Shown: positions 1-7,026 of the stretch, piece after piece
Position numbering within the stretch: position 1 is the stretch's first letter
How the letters are laid out: each line of letters begins with the position of its first letter
DNA from: Cyclobacteriaceae bacterium
GTDB lineage: Bacteria; Bacteroidota; Bacteroidia; Cytophagales; Cyclobacteriaceae
NCBI GenBank assembly: GCA_009885605.1
Contig: VFKK01000185.1
Coordinates: forward strand, 1-12,345
DNA length: 12,345 nt
Direction: 5' to 3'
Notes under the pieces: generated by a model
Told to the model about the DNA's origin: nothing
What the model saw: only the letters and a program-made list of their open reading frames with translations
The model's database searches: none
Position numbers and translations under genes: made by a program

Positions 1-191
1 ATTCCAAACAGGAATGCTGCAATTGGAAGTTTACTCCGTTTGTATCCTAGCACATCATCAATTCCGTGTACCGGATAAGGTGAATAAACCTCGTGGATTT
101 TCACACCACTTGATCTGACCTCTTTAATGGCATGGAGCAATACATCCTCATCGTCGTACACTCCCAAAATAAAATTGGTATCTCTTTCCAT
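1..191 (-). CDS. actD: Alternative complex III subunit ActD (DUF3341), N-terminal part
   Basis: Only the first 63 codons are in the window; the gene continues past the left edge. The visible protein begins MERDTNFILGVYDDEDVLLH, continues with a segment ending VYSPYPVHGID, and then starts a hydrophobic stretch (PIAAFLFG). This matches the N-terminus of DUF3341 proteins, the ActD membrane subunit of alternative complex III, which in known complexes has two transmembrane helices beside ActC. The ATG lies 2 nt past the actC stop codon (TAA-TC-ATG), so translation is very likely coupled to actC. No Shine-Dalgarno sequence is visible, which is normal for Bacteroidota. The identification rests on the N-terminal motif plus position as fourth gene of the act operon. 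actE and actF would be expected beyond the edge but cannot be seen. Confidence 0.88.
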   Translation of the reverse strand, partial: MERDTNFILGVYDDEDVLLHAIKEVRSSGVKIHEVYSPYPVHGIDDVLGYKRSKLPIAAFLFG

Positions 192-193
192 GA

Positions 194-1558
194 TTACTTG
201 ATGACTTTTTCAGATGAAGACTTCAATACAGCTTTTACTTCAGCCATGTTGATTACCGGGAAGAATTTGGCAAACAAAAAGAACAGCGTGAAGAACAAGC
301 CAAATGAGAACATGTAAACTCCAACGTCTGTAATTGTTGGGTAGAACATAGCCCAGGAAGATGGCAGATAATCTCTGTGAAGAGAGGTAACGATAATCAC
401 AAATCTCTCAAACCACATACCGATATTCACAACAATTGATAAAGCAAAAGTTGCTGCGACCGATGTTCTGATCTTCTTGAACCAGAATAGTTGAGGAGAG
501 ATTACGTTACAAGTCATCATTGACCAGTAAGCCCACCAGTAAGGTCCGGTTGCTCTATTGTAGAAAGCGTAGAATTCAGGCTCTACACCTGAATACCAGG
601 CTATGAAGAATTCTGTGATGTATGCAACACCTACAATTGAACCAGTAATGATGATTACAATATTCATCAACTCAATATGTCCGATTGTAATATAGTCCTC
701 CAGTTTGAACGCTTTCCTGGTGACGATCATCAAGGTCAATACCATCGCGAATCCGGAGAAAATCGCACCGGCAACGAAGTATGGAGGGAAGATAGTCGTG
801 TGCCAGCCCGGAATAACCGACGTAGCAAAGTCAAAGGATACAATAGTGTGAACTGAAAGTACAAGTGGCGTGGCCAAACCTGCAAGAATCAAAGAAACCG
901 ATTCATATCTGCTCCAGGTTTTAGCAGCTCCATCCCAACCGAATGAAAGAGCACCATAAATGATTTTTCTCAAGCCAGTAGCTCTGTCACGTATCGTTGC
1001 AAAGTCAGGGATCAATCCTATATACCAGAATACAAGCGAAACTGAGAAGTAAGTAGAGATCGCAAAAACGTCCCAAAGAAGCGGAGAGTTAAAGTTTACC
1101 CAAAGGGAACCATAAGTATTTGGAAGCGGAAGTGCCCAGATTGCACCGACCCAAGGGCGGCCCATGTGAATCACCGGGAATAAGGCCGCGCAAATAACCG
1201 CGAAAATTGTCATTGCTTCAGCAGCTCTGTTAATGGATGTTCTCCATTTCTGTCTGAACAATAAAAGTACCGCTGAAATCAGTGTACCGGCGTGACCAAT
1301 GCCGACCCACCAAACGAAGTTGGTAATGTCCCAAGCCCAGCCTACGGTTTTGTTAAGACCCCACATTCCGATTCCTTCCCAAAGGGTAGCAATCAAAGCT
1401 AAAGATCCTAAAGCCAAAACACCGACTGCGGTCAAGAAGGCTAAAAACCAGGTAAGCGTTGGCTTGCCCTCTACCTGACGTGACACATCATGCGTGACAT
1501 CATGGTAGGTTTTACCTCCGGTAACTAACGGCTGTCGTATGGGTGAAGTAACCTGCAT
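194..1558 (-). CDS. actC: Alternative complex III membrane subunit ActC (NrfD/PsrC family)
   Basis: This 454-residue polytopic membrane protein is the NrfD-like quinol-oxidising subunit of ACIII. It binds menaquinol in the cytoplasmic membrane and passes electrons to the Fe-S clusters of ActB. A soluble N-terminus (residues 1-34) is followed by about ten hydrophobic segments, roughly at 35-60, 78-101, 112-131, 158-184, 218-242, 256-280, 293-321, 340-360, 366-392 and 406-434. Charged or polar residues in or near membrane segments that may take part in quinol or proton handling include H89 (in IGHAGT), H131 and D163; assigning roles to them is inference. Length and segment count fit ActC. The ATG is 17 nt downstream of the actB stop, with actD 2 nt beyond its own stop, so it is the third gene of the operon. 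I considered a plain polysulfide reductase or Nrf subunit, but the actABCD order makes ActC much more likely. Confidence 0.95.
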   Translation of the reverse strand: MQVTSPIRQPLVTGGKTYHDVTHDVSRQVEGKPTLTWFLAFLTAVGVLALGSLALIATLWEGIGMWGLNKTVGWAWDITNFVWWVGIGHAGTLISAVLLLFRQKWRTSINRAAEAMTIFAVICAALFPVIHMGRPWVGAIWALPLPNTYGSLWVNFNSPLLWDVFAISTYFSVSLVFWYIGLIPDFATIRDRATGLRKIIYGALSFGWDGAAKTWSRYESVSLILAGLATPLVLSVHTIVSFDFATSVIPGWHTTIFPPYFVAGAIFSGFAMVLTLMIVTRKAFKLEDYITIGHIELMNIVIIITGSIVGVAYITEFFIAWYSGVEPEFYAFYNRATGPYWWAYWSMMTCNVISPQLFWFKKIRTSVAATFALSIVVNIGMWFERFVIIVTSLHRDYLPSSWAMFYPTITDVGVYMFSFGLFFTLFFLFAKFFPVINMAEVKAVLKSSSEKVIK

Positions 1559-1575
1559 AGTTGATAAAATTATAA

Positions 1576-4500
1576 TTACGCTTCGTTTTTGTCTTTATTT
1601 CTGATTTTGGTGAAGTACCAAACGTTTGGACTAACGTTGATCTCTTCCAGCACGTGATATGCTCTCTCCTCACCTACTTCCTTCAATGCTGAAGTATTCT
1701 CTTCAATTTTAAGAAGTTTGGAAACTTTACTATTTGGATCGTTCATGTCTCCGAATACCAAAGCATCCGTTGGACAAGCTACCGCACAAGCTACATTGAT
1801 CTCTCCATCCTGAACTTTTCGCTTCTCACGTTTTGCAGTAAGTTTACCAGCTTGAATTCTCTGAACACACATTGAGCATTTTTCCATTACTCCTCGTGCA
1901 CGAACTGTTACATCCGGATTCAAAACCATTTTACCCAAATCATCATTCTGAGCAAAGTTTGCTGCGGCGAAATCTTTGTTATCGTGGTATTTGAACCAGT
2001 TGAATCGGCGCACTTTATACGGACAGTTATTTGCACAATATCTGGTACCGATACACCTGTTGTAAGTCATTTGGTTTAGACCCTCTGACGAGTGAGTCGT
2101 TGCAGCAACAGGGCACACAGTTTCGCACGGCGCATTGTTACACTGCTGACACATCATCGGCTGGAAAATCACTTCAGGATTATCAGCAGCAACTTCAATA
2201 GCTTTCAAATCGTCGGCCGGAGCATCAGAAGAATAATAACGATCAATTCTGATCCATGCCATTTCTCTTCGATTCAATACTTCCTGCTTACCAACTACTG
2301 ACACGTTGTTTTCAACCTGACAAGCAACTGTACAAGCTCCGCAACCAATACATGAATTCATGTCAATTGCAAGACCCCAATGATGCTGGCTGTATTGGTG
2401 ACCTTTCCAAAGTGAAATTTTGGAAGGCTTAATGAATTCACCGTCTTTGTAAATCTTAGGATTATATCTTCCTGCGGAATTATCTACTTTATAATCAGCT
2501 AAAGTGGCTTCCTGAATCACATTCTCACGTCCCATGAAAGTTTGGTGAGTTTGAGTACGTGCAATCTTGTATGATTCACCTGTTACAGCTACATCTACGC
2601 CAGCAGTGATATCGAAATTGACAAAACCTTTAGTAGTATCGAGTAAGTCGTAAGCGTTAATGCCTACTCCGTCTGCAACTCGCCCGGCTTTAGTACGGCC
2701 GTAACCTAAAGCTAATCCGAAAGTACCTTCGGCCTGACCCGGCTGAACCAAAATCGGAACAACCAAAGTCTTACCATTTACCGTAACCGAAGCCTTAGAA
2801 GTGTTTTCCTCAATCATGGTTACCCCATTTTCGATTGCCCACTTCTGCGAAACTGTCAAATAATTATCCCAGGTAGCCTTGGTAATTGGATCAGGCATTT
2901 CCTGAAGCCAAGGGTTATTTGCAAATGTTCCGTTACCAATACCTACTTTGGAGTAAACTACCAATTCAGCACCTGCATTATCTGCTTTATATGCTTTTGC
3001 TACTTCGGCTGCTGCCAAAGAAACATCACCAACAGGAACCAATGTTGAAGAAGCAGTTTCTACGGCAACTACCCCATTGAATAATGACCTATCCCAAAAT
3101 TCCTGGAAAGAAGCCAAACCACCTATGCTGGCAAATAAGGTTGAATTCCAGTTAGCCTGAAGGAAATCATAATAATTTGAAGTCGAACCTGACCAAATCA
3201 AGAATGATTCTTGTGCCTGACGGGTGTTAAAAAGTGGGGAAATTGTTGGCTGAGCTAATGAGAAATGACCATTCTTAGGCTGGAAATCATTCCAAGATTC
3301 CAGGAAGTTATGATCAGGAGCTACCAATTGAACAAGTGAAGCCGTTTCGTCTAATGTTCCATTAGTAGAAATGCTAACTTTTGCTTTTGCAATACCTTCT
3401 GCTATTTCAGCACCTCTTGGGAAATCATAAACCGGATTACAGTTGTAGAAAATAACTCCTCCAACTTGGCCACCTTTCAATTCAGTCACAAATTGATTCA
3501 TTCTCGCATCATTTCCTTTTCTGAAATGAACCGGAGAACCGAAATCTACAGTAGCTCCATTATTTCCAAGAAGTTCGTTGATAGCGTTTACTACCGCCTG
3601 AACGTTTGGATCATTTGAACCTGAAACTACCAAAGATGCTCCTTTTGAAGCCCAAAGATCAGTTGCAGCCTTTTCAAGATTTGTAATTTCTACTGCAGGA
3701 GCTGAAAAAGTTGTAGCGCTGGCTTTCTTAGCTACGGCATTATACAAGGCCAATACGGCTAATCCGCTTTGAGAAGCTTTAATTGGAGTTCTGTAATCAG
3801 CATTTGCACCTGTCATTGACAAGTTGGATTCAAACTGATAATGTCTTGACATCTCAGGTTTCTCTTTACTGATTTTTCTCGTTTTCGCATATTGACCAGC
3901 AAATTCAATAGGAGAAATCCAAGTACCCAGGAAGTCTGCTCCGAATGAAACAATCGTCTTTGCTTTGTCAAAATGGTAAGAAGGTATTACAGCCTGACCA
4001 TAAAAAGTTTCAGCTGCTTTTGAAATTCCGTAATTGGAAAGAGGATCATATGTGATCACCTCCGCTCCACCAAAAGCTGCAGATAAAGCCTGAAGAGCTT
4101 TTTCTGTAGAAGGGGAAAGAATCGTATTCGATACTATTTTAACCGTACCTGCAGATGCAAGCTTGGATTTAACTTCTGCATCAAGAGTAGCCCAATCTGA
4201 TTTTTTACCACCAACATAAGGACCAGCAAGTCTCTGCTTGTCATAAAGTGAAAGAACTGAAGCTTCAACTATCGCATTAACTTTTCCTTTATTAATTGGA
4301 GAAAGCTCATTTCCATCAATTTTGATAGGGCGACCTTCTCTTGTCTTTACAACAATGGCGGCATAATCGCCACCTGAAGAGAAAGTTGAAGCATAATAAT
4401 TTGGAATAGATGGGTTGATGTCAACCGGCTTATTCACATAAGGGATAGCTTTTCTTACAGGAGCCTCGCAAGCAGCCAAAGAAGCTGCCGCCAAGCTGAA

Positions 4501-4656
4501 ACCCATCACTTTGAGAAAATCTCTTCGTGAAGCACTACCGTCCTCTCCTATTACGGAAGGAACTTCAGGGAACTCCCTATCGGCATGCTTTACAAACTCC
4601 GGATCGTTACTGAGCTGTTCTAGTCCTTTCCAGTATGTTTTTTTATTTTCCTTCAT
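1576..4656 (-). CDS. actB: Alternative complex III Fe-S subunit ActB (molybdopterin oxidoreductase-like plus ferredoxin domain)
   Basis: This 1026-residue fused protein forms the periplasmic electron wire of ACIII, carrying electrons from ActC to the ActA hemes. The N-terminus has a twin-arginine motif SRRDFLK (R44-R45), a hydrophobic stretch, and a lipobox LAAC with C63, so it should be Tat-exported and lipid-anchored. Residues of about 70-740 resemble the molybdopterin oxidoreductase fold; in characterised ACIII complexes this domain carries no molybdenum cofactor. Residues of about 750-1026 form a PsrB/NrfC-like domain with four Cys groups. These are C769/C772/C775/C779; C836/C839/C844/C848; C868/C874/C878, where the usual second Cys is T871; and C927/C930/C957/C961. 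Cysteines from different groups combine to bind the clusters, and the missing Cys fits three [4Fe-4S] plus one [3Fe-4S], as known for ActB. It lies 39 nt after actA and 17 nt before actC. No Shine-Dalgarno sequence is seen before the chosen ATG. Confidence 0.95.
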   Translation of the reverse strand: MKENKKTYWKGLEQLSNDPEFVKHADREFPEVPSVIGEDGSASRRDFLKVMGFSLAAASLAACEAPVRKAIPYVNKPVDINPSIPNYYASTFSSGGDYAAIVVKTREGRPIKIDGNELSPINKGKVNAIVEASVLSLYDKQRLAGPYVGGKKSDWATLDAEVKSKLASAGTVKIVSNTILSPSTEKALQALSAAFGGAEVITYDPLSNYGISKAAETFYGQAVIPSYHFDKAKTIVSFGADFLGTWISPIEFAGQYAKTRKISKEKPEMSRHYQFESNLSMTGANADYRTPIKASQSGLAVLALYNAVAKKASATTFSAPAVEITNLEKAATDLWASKGASLVVSGSNDPNVQAVVNAINELLGNNGATVDFGSPVHFRKGNDARMNQFVTELKGGQVGGVIFYNCNPVYDFPRGAEIAEGIAKAKVSISTNGTLDETASLVQLVAPDHNFLESWNDFQPKNGHFSLAQPTISPLFNTRQAQESFLIWSGSTSNYYDFLQANWNSTLFASIGGLASFQEFWDRSLFNGVVAVETASSTLVPVGDVSLAAAEVAKAYKADNAGAELVVYSKVGIGNGTFANNPWLQEMPDPITKATWDNYLTVSQKWAIENGVTMIEENTSKASVTVNGKTLVVPILVQPGQAEGTFGLALGYGRTKAGRVADGVGINAYDLLDTTKGFVNFDITAGVDVAVTGESYKIARTQTHQTFMGRENVIQEATLADYKVDNSAGRYNPKIYKDGEFIKPSKISLWKGHQYSQHHWGLAIDMNSCIGCGACTVACQVENNVSVVGKQEVLNRREMAWIRIDRYYSSDAPADDLKAIEVAADNPEVIFQPMMCQQCNNAPCETVCPVAATTHSSEGLNQMTYNRCIGTRYCANNCPYKVRRFNWFKYHDNKDFAAANFAQNDDLGKMVLNPDVTVRARGVMEKCSMCVQRIQAGKLTAKREKRKVQDGEINVACAVACPTDALVFGDMNDPNSKVSKLLKIEENTSALKEVGEERAYHVLEEINVSPNVWYFTKIRNKDKNEA

Positions 4657-4695
4657 TTTATGATCTAGGAATGAATTTGCAATAAGAAGAATGAA

Positions 4696-5961
4696 TTAAT
4701 AGTGGCATTTAGCGCATTCCAATCCACCGATGTCTTTTACTTTAAGAGCATCTTTAGAGTCAGAGTGAAGCTGAACTAACTTATCATAGTAAGCATTGCC
4801 TTCAGTAGTAATTTCTGTCTGTCGGTGACAATCAATACACCAACCCATAGTCAGTGCACTATGCTGACCCACCACTTCCATTTCCTGTATCGGGCCATGG
4901 CAAGTTTGACACTCGATTCCACCGACTTTCACGTGTTGGGCATGATTGAAATATGCCAAATCCGGTAAGTTGTGAACACGCACCCATTCAATTGGTGTGT
5001 TGTTGTCAACAGCATTGTAAATTTTTTGAATTTCCGGGGAAATACCTTCTTTACCACCTACATTTTGGATGTGTACATGACAATTCATACAAATGTTGGC
5101 AGAAGGAATGTTCGCTGATTTGCCGATTTCAACACCAGTATGACAATACTGACAAGCTATCTCGTATTGACCAGCATGTAATGCGTGAGAGAAAGCGATA
5201 GGCTGCGAAGGTGCATATCCTTGTTGTATACCAATCGAATATAAACCATCGATTGCAGTTTTAGCTACCATTGCCACTACAAAAAGGGTAATAATAAGAA
5301 CGAATCCGTCGCTCTTTAGGACTTTACCAAACTCAAATTTCTGTGAAACGAATTCTTTTTCATCCTGATCCAAGTCTTGCTTACTGAGGTATTTGGTCAG
5401 TACAGAAATTATCAAACCTAAAACAACCAAGATAAGCAAAAGCACTACCACAAGTACACCTAAGATGATTGAAAGATATTCAGCTGGAATTCCTCCTCCG
5501 GAACCGCCAGTACCTGCTTCACCTGCATTTGCAGCAGCTGCTGCTGCTGCTGGATCCACTTTATCCCCGTACTCGATGTACGCCAGAAGTCCATTCAGAT
5601 CATCATCTGTGAGGAAAGTGTAAGCAGGCATTACAGAGTTGTTATACTCTTTAAATAAAGCTACAGCATAGGAATCTCCGGAGGCTATTACGGCTTGGGA
5701 ATTTTTTATCCAGGTTTTAACCCAATCTGGGTTATTTCTATCTGTAACACCTCTTAATGCCGGACCGATATACTTTTGATCCAGTTTGTGACATGTTTTG
5801 CAATTGGCGTTAAATACAGTCTTACCAGCGGCGATTGCTTCATCACTATTGGCAACTGTAGGATCCACGGCGAAAGCCTGGGTACCAATCAGCATGAAAA
5901 ACAGCACTGCCAGTGTGTGGAAATTCAATCGAACCCCTACTAACGAGCGTTTTGATAACAT
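4696..5961 (-). CDS. actA: Alternative complex III multiheme cytochrome c subunit ActA, with N-terminal monoheme domain
   Basis: This 421-residue heme subunit of ACIII takes electrons from ActB and gives them to a soluble cytochrome c or a terminal oxidase. There are six CxxCH motifs, at C54-H58, C270-H274, C291-H295, C351-H355, C375-H379 and C416-H420. A signal peptide (about 1-31, likely cut after AFA) is followed by a class I monoheme domain whose probable second axial ligand is M111 (VMPAY). Then come an Ala/Gly-rich linker (136-157), a membrane helix (about 162-189), a short charged cytoplasmic loop, a second helix (about 219-241) and the C-terminal pentaheme domain. Two helices place both heme domains in the periplasm, as heme attachment requires. 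The pentaheme part is standard ActA; the N-terminal heme domain is an addition relative to five-heme forms. It is the first gene of the operon, with its own promoter at 6006-6036 and a leader of about 40 nt. Confidence 0.94.
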   Translation of the reverse strand: MLSKRSLVGVRLNFHTLAVLFFMLIGTQAFAVDPTVANSDEAIAAGKTVFNANCKTCHKLDQKYIGPALRGVTDRNNPDWVKTWIKNSQAVIASGDSYAVALFKEYNNSVMPAYTFLTDDDLNGLLAYIEYGDKVDPAAAAAAANAGEAGTGGSGGGIPAEYLSIILGVLVVVLLLILVVLGLIISVLTKYLSKQDLDQDEKEFVSQKFEFGKVLKSDGFVLIITLFVVAMVAKTAIDGLYSIGIQQGYAPSQPIAFSHALHAGQYEIACQYCHTGVEIGKSANIPSANICMNCHVHIQNVGGKEGISPEIQKIYNAVDNNTPIEWVRVHNLPDLAYFNHAQHVKVGGIECQTCHGPIQEMEVVGQHSALTMGWCIDCHRQTEITTEGNAYYDKLVQLHSDSKDALKVKDIGGLECAKCHY

Positions 5962-6005
5962 ATTTTAGCTAATTAAATAGTTTATGAGGTTTTCAATAAC
6001 CCCTG

Positions 6006-6036
6006 CAAAGGTACTACCCGAGTTCAATTTTTCAAA
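6006..6036 (-). promoter_or_regulatory. Promoter of the act operon
   Basis: Read on the minus strand, TTTG (6036-6033) is followed by a 19-nt spacer and TACCTTTG (6013-6006). This matches both boxes of the Bacteroidota primary sigma factor consensus (TTTG near -33, TAnnTTTG near -7). Transcription should start at about 5998-6002, giving actA a leader of about 40 nt. The -7 block sits in an 11-mer (AGTACCTTTGC) that is repeated exactly in front of rpsA. The start site is predicted, not measured. Confidence 0.8.
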
Positions 6037-6090
6037 CAAGACTTTCATTCAAATGATAGGGGTATAATTGCGGTAAAACTGATCCTTTTT

Positions 6091-6198
6091 TACTGATTAT
6101 CAAGTAGTTATTTATTAAAAAATCGAGCAAATTTTATTTAGAATGTTTATAAATAGTGAGATTTTTTGTTCGCTTTTGTACAGGGTTGATAATCAGTA
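6091..6198. repeat. 108-bp element bounded by perfect 13-bp inverted repeats
   Basis: TACTGATTATCAA at 6091-6103 is exactly reverse-complementary to TTGATAATCAGTA at 6186-6198, with 82 nt between the arms. Further complementary pairs nest inside: CGAGCAAA (6124-6131) with TTTGTTCG (6165-6172, one G-U pair), and TATTTA (6135-6140) with TAAATA (6150-6155). An alternative inner pairing joins 6117-6124 to 6160-6167. The whole element could fold as one long interrupted hairpin. Both outer ends are TA, so it could be a small element with 11-bp terminal repeats at a duplicated TA target; a structured RNA or a regulatory site is also possible. No ORF or clear promoter lies inside. The rest of the 5962-6326 gap holds only the act and tRNA promoters. 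Confidence 0.55.
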
Positions 6199-6278
6199 TC
6201 TGAAGTAAAATATTGTTAAAAAGAACCATTTTAATGACTTGCAAAAAATGAATCAATAGGTAAAATCCTCATTTTCCA

Positions 6279-6310
6279 TTTGGGTTCAGAAAAGATTATT
6301 TCTACATTTG
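6279..6310 (+). promoter_or_regulatory. Promoter of tRNA-Cys
   Basis: TTTG at 6279-6282, a 20-nt spacer and TACATTTG at 6303-6310 match both boxes of the Bacteroidota promoter consensus. The predicted start at about 6315-6318 leaves roughly 10 nt before the mature tRNA 5' end at 6327. Box spacing and distance to the gene both fit well. Confidence 0.8.
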
Positions 6311-6326
6311 CATTCCAAAATATGAT

Positions 6327-6400
6327 GGTCGAGTGGCCGAGTGGCTAGGCAGAGGTCTGCAAAACCTCGTACAGCGGTTCGAATCCGCTCTCGACCTCCA
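6327..6400 (+). tRNA. tRNA-Cys (anticodon GCA)
   Basis: The full cloverleaf can be drawn. The acceptor stem is GGTCGAG (6327-6333) with CTCGACC (6390-6396). The D stem is GCC/GGC (6336-6338, 6348-6350). The anticodon stem is GAGGT/ACCTC, with loop CTGCAAA and anticodon GCA at 6359-6361. The T stem is AGCGG/CCGCT, with loop TTCGAAT. The discriminator base is T6397, the U73 identity element of tRNA-Cys, and CCA (6398-6400) is encoded in the DNA. The gene has its own upstream promoter and downstream terminator, so it is probably monocistronic. Confidence 0.97.
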
Positions 6401-6405
6401 AATTG

Positions 6406-6440
6406 AAAGCATTCGCCAACGTGAATGCTTTTTTTGTTTT
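6406..6440 (+). terminator. Rho-independent terminator of tRNA-Cys
   Basis: AAAGCATTCGC (6406-6416) pairs with GTGAATGCTTT (6421-6431). This gives an 11-bp stem with one G-U pair and a CAAC loop, followed by a T-rich tract to 6440. It begins 5 nt after the tRNA CCA end. It also shows that the open frame running through this hairpin is not the true N-terminus of the next gene. Confidence 0.88.
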
Positions 6441-6549
6441 TAGCAATAGCTCTCTCCTTCGAAAAAGACGGGGCTATTTGGATTCTTATTTCAACGGATT
6501 GCTTTTCCGGCTGACATTCCCTAGTTTGATTTTCAAATCATTGAATGTC

Positions 6550-7026
6550 ATGTCCCAAGATATTACCCTGAATGTAAATGGTGAATCCCATACTTTTCCT
6601 GCCGATCCTGAAGAGCCCCTTCTCTATATTTTAAGAGAAAGGTTTTCTTTCAACGGAGCAAAATATGGCTGTGGGCTACATCAATGTGGTGCCTGCATGG
6701 TACTTGTGGACTCCATGGCAGAATTCACCTGCCTCAGGCCCTGCGGAAGTTTTCAAGAGACGGAAATAACCACATTAGAAGGACTGGCAAAAGACGGTAA
6801 GCTTCATCCTGTGCAACAGGCATTCATCGATACCCAGGCAGCCCAGTGTGGCTATTGCCTGAATGGTATGATCATCTCAGCTGTATCACTTTTGGAAACC
6901 ACTCCTCAACCTACGGAATTAGAAATTCGGGAGGCGCTGAATCAGGTAATTTGTCGCTGTGGGACTCATTCCAGATTTATCAAAGCTGTAAAAGTGGCAT
7001 CCGGGAAATTAAACTCCAAATCATGA
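6550..7026 (+). CDS. iorA: Molybdenum hydroxylase small subunit, 2Fe-2S (IorA/CoxS family)
   Basis: This 158-residue electron-transfer subunit of a xanthine-oxidase-family molybdenum hydroxylase is close to the usual length of about 150-160. The N-terminal plant-type ferredoxin domain binds one [2Fe-2S] cluster through C41, C46, C49 and C61. The C-terminal helical domain binds the second through C100, C103, C135 and C137 (QCGYC and CRC motifs); Q99 sits where the family contacts the molybdopterin. The frame is open upstream to 6403, but that stretch crosses the tRNA terminator. The ATG at 6550 gives the normal family start (MSQDITLNVNG). There is no signal peptide, so it is presumably exported bound to the Tat-bearing partner. 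The stop overlaps the next start by 4 bp (ATGA). The substrate is unknown; iorA names the family, not proven isoquinoline activity. No good promoter is visible in 6441-6549. Confidence 0.92.
   Translation: MSQDITLNVNGESHTFPADPEEPLLYILRERFSFNGAKYGCGLHQCGACMVLVDSMAEFTCLRPCGSFQETEITTLEGLAKDGKLHPVQQAFIDTQAAQCGYCLNGMIISAVSLLETTPQPTELEIREALNQVICRCGTHSRFIKAVKVASGKLNSKS

Noticed and set aside
2092..2301. Plus-strand ORF with several His and Arg residues inside actB
   Set aside because: It is antisense to the Cys-rich Fe-S domain; the His, Arg and Ser content reflects the complement of those codons.
5393..5623. Plus-strand 76-residue ORF rich in Pro and Ala
   Set aside because: It is the complement of the ActA linker and membrane-helix codons; its composition comes from the triplet repeat and it has no supporting start signal.
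1..5961. Novel polysulfide or nitrite reductase system
   Set aside because: NrfD and PsrB-like parts are present, but the order multiheme cytochrome, fused Mo/Fe-S protein, NrfD protein and DUF3341 is the known alternative complex III operon.
5962..6326. CRISPR array or integration site next to tRNA-Cys
   Set aside because: There is a single inverted repeat and no series of direct repeats with spacers. I saw no second copy of the tRNA 3' end downstream and no integrase gene, so the tRNA is not visibly an attachment site.
6403..6549. In-frame upstream extension of the 2Fe-2S subunit, from a TTG at 6403
   Set aside because: It starts 3 nt after the tRNA-Cys end, passes through the tRNA terminator hairpin, and adds about 49 residues not found in the family. 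The ATG at 6550 gives the usual N-terminus.
6846..7022. In-frame upstream extension of the large hydroxylase subunit
   Set aside because: It overlaps the conserved C-terminal Fe-S coding part of iorA in another frame and would place the Tat signal 70 residues inside the protein. The ATG at 7023 gives a proper Tat signal and the ATGA overlap.
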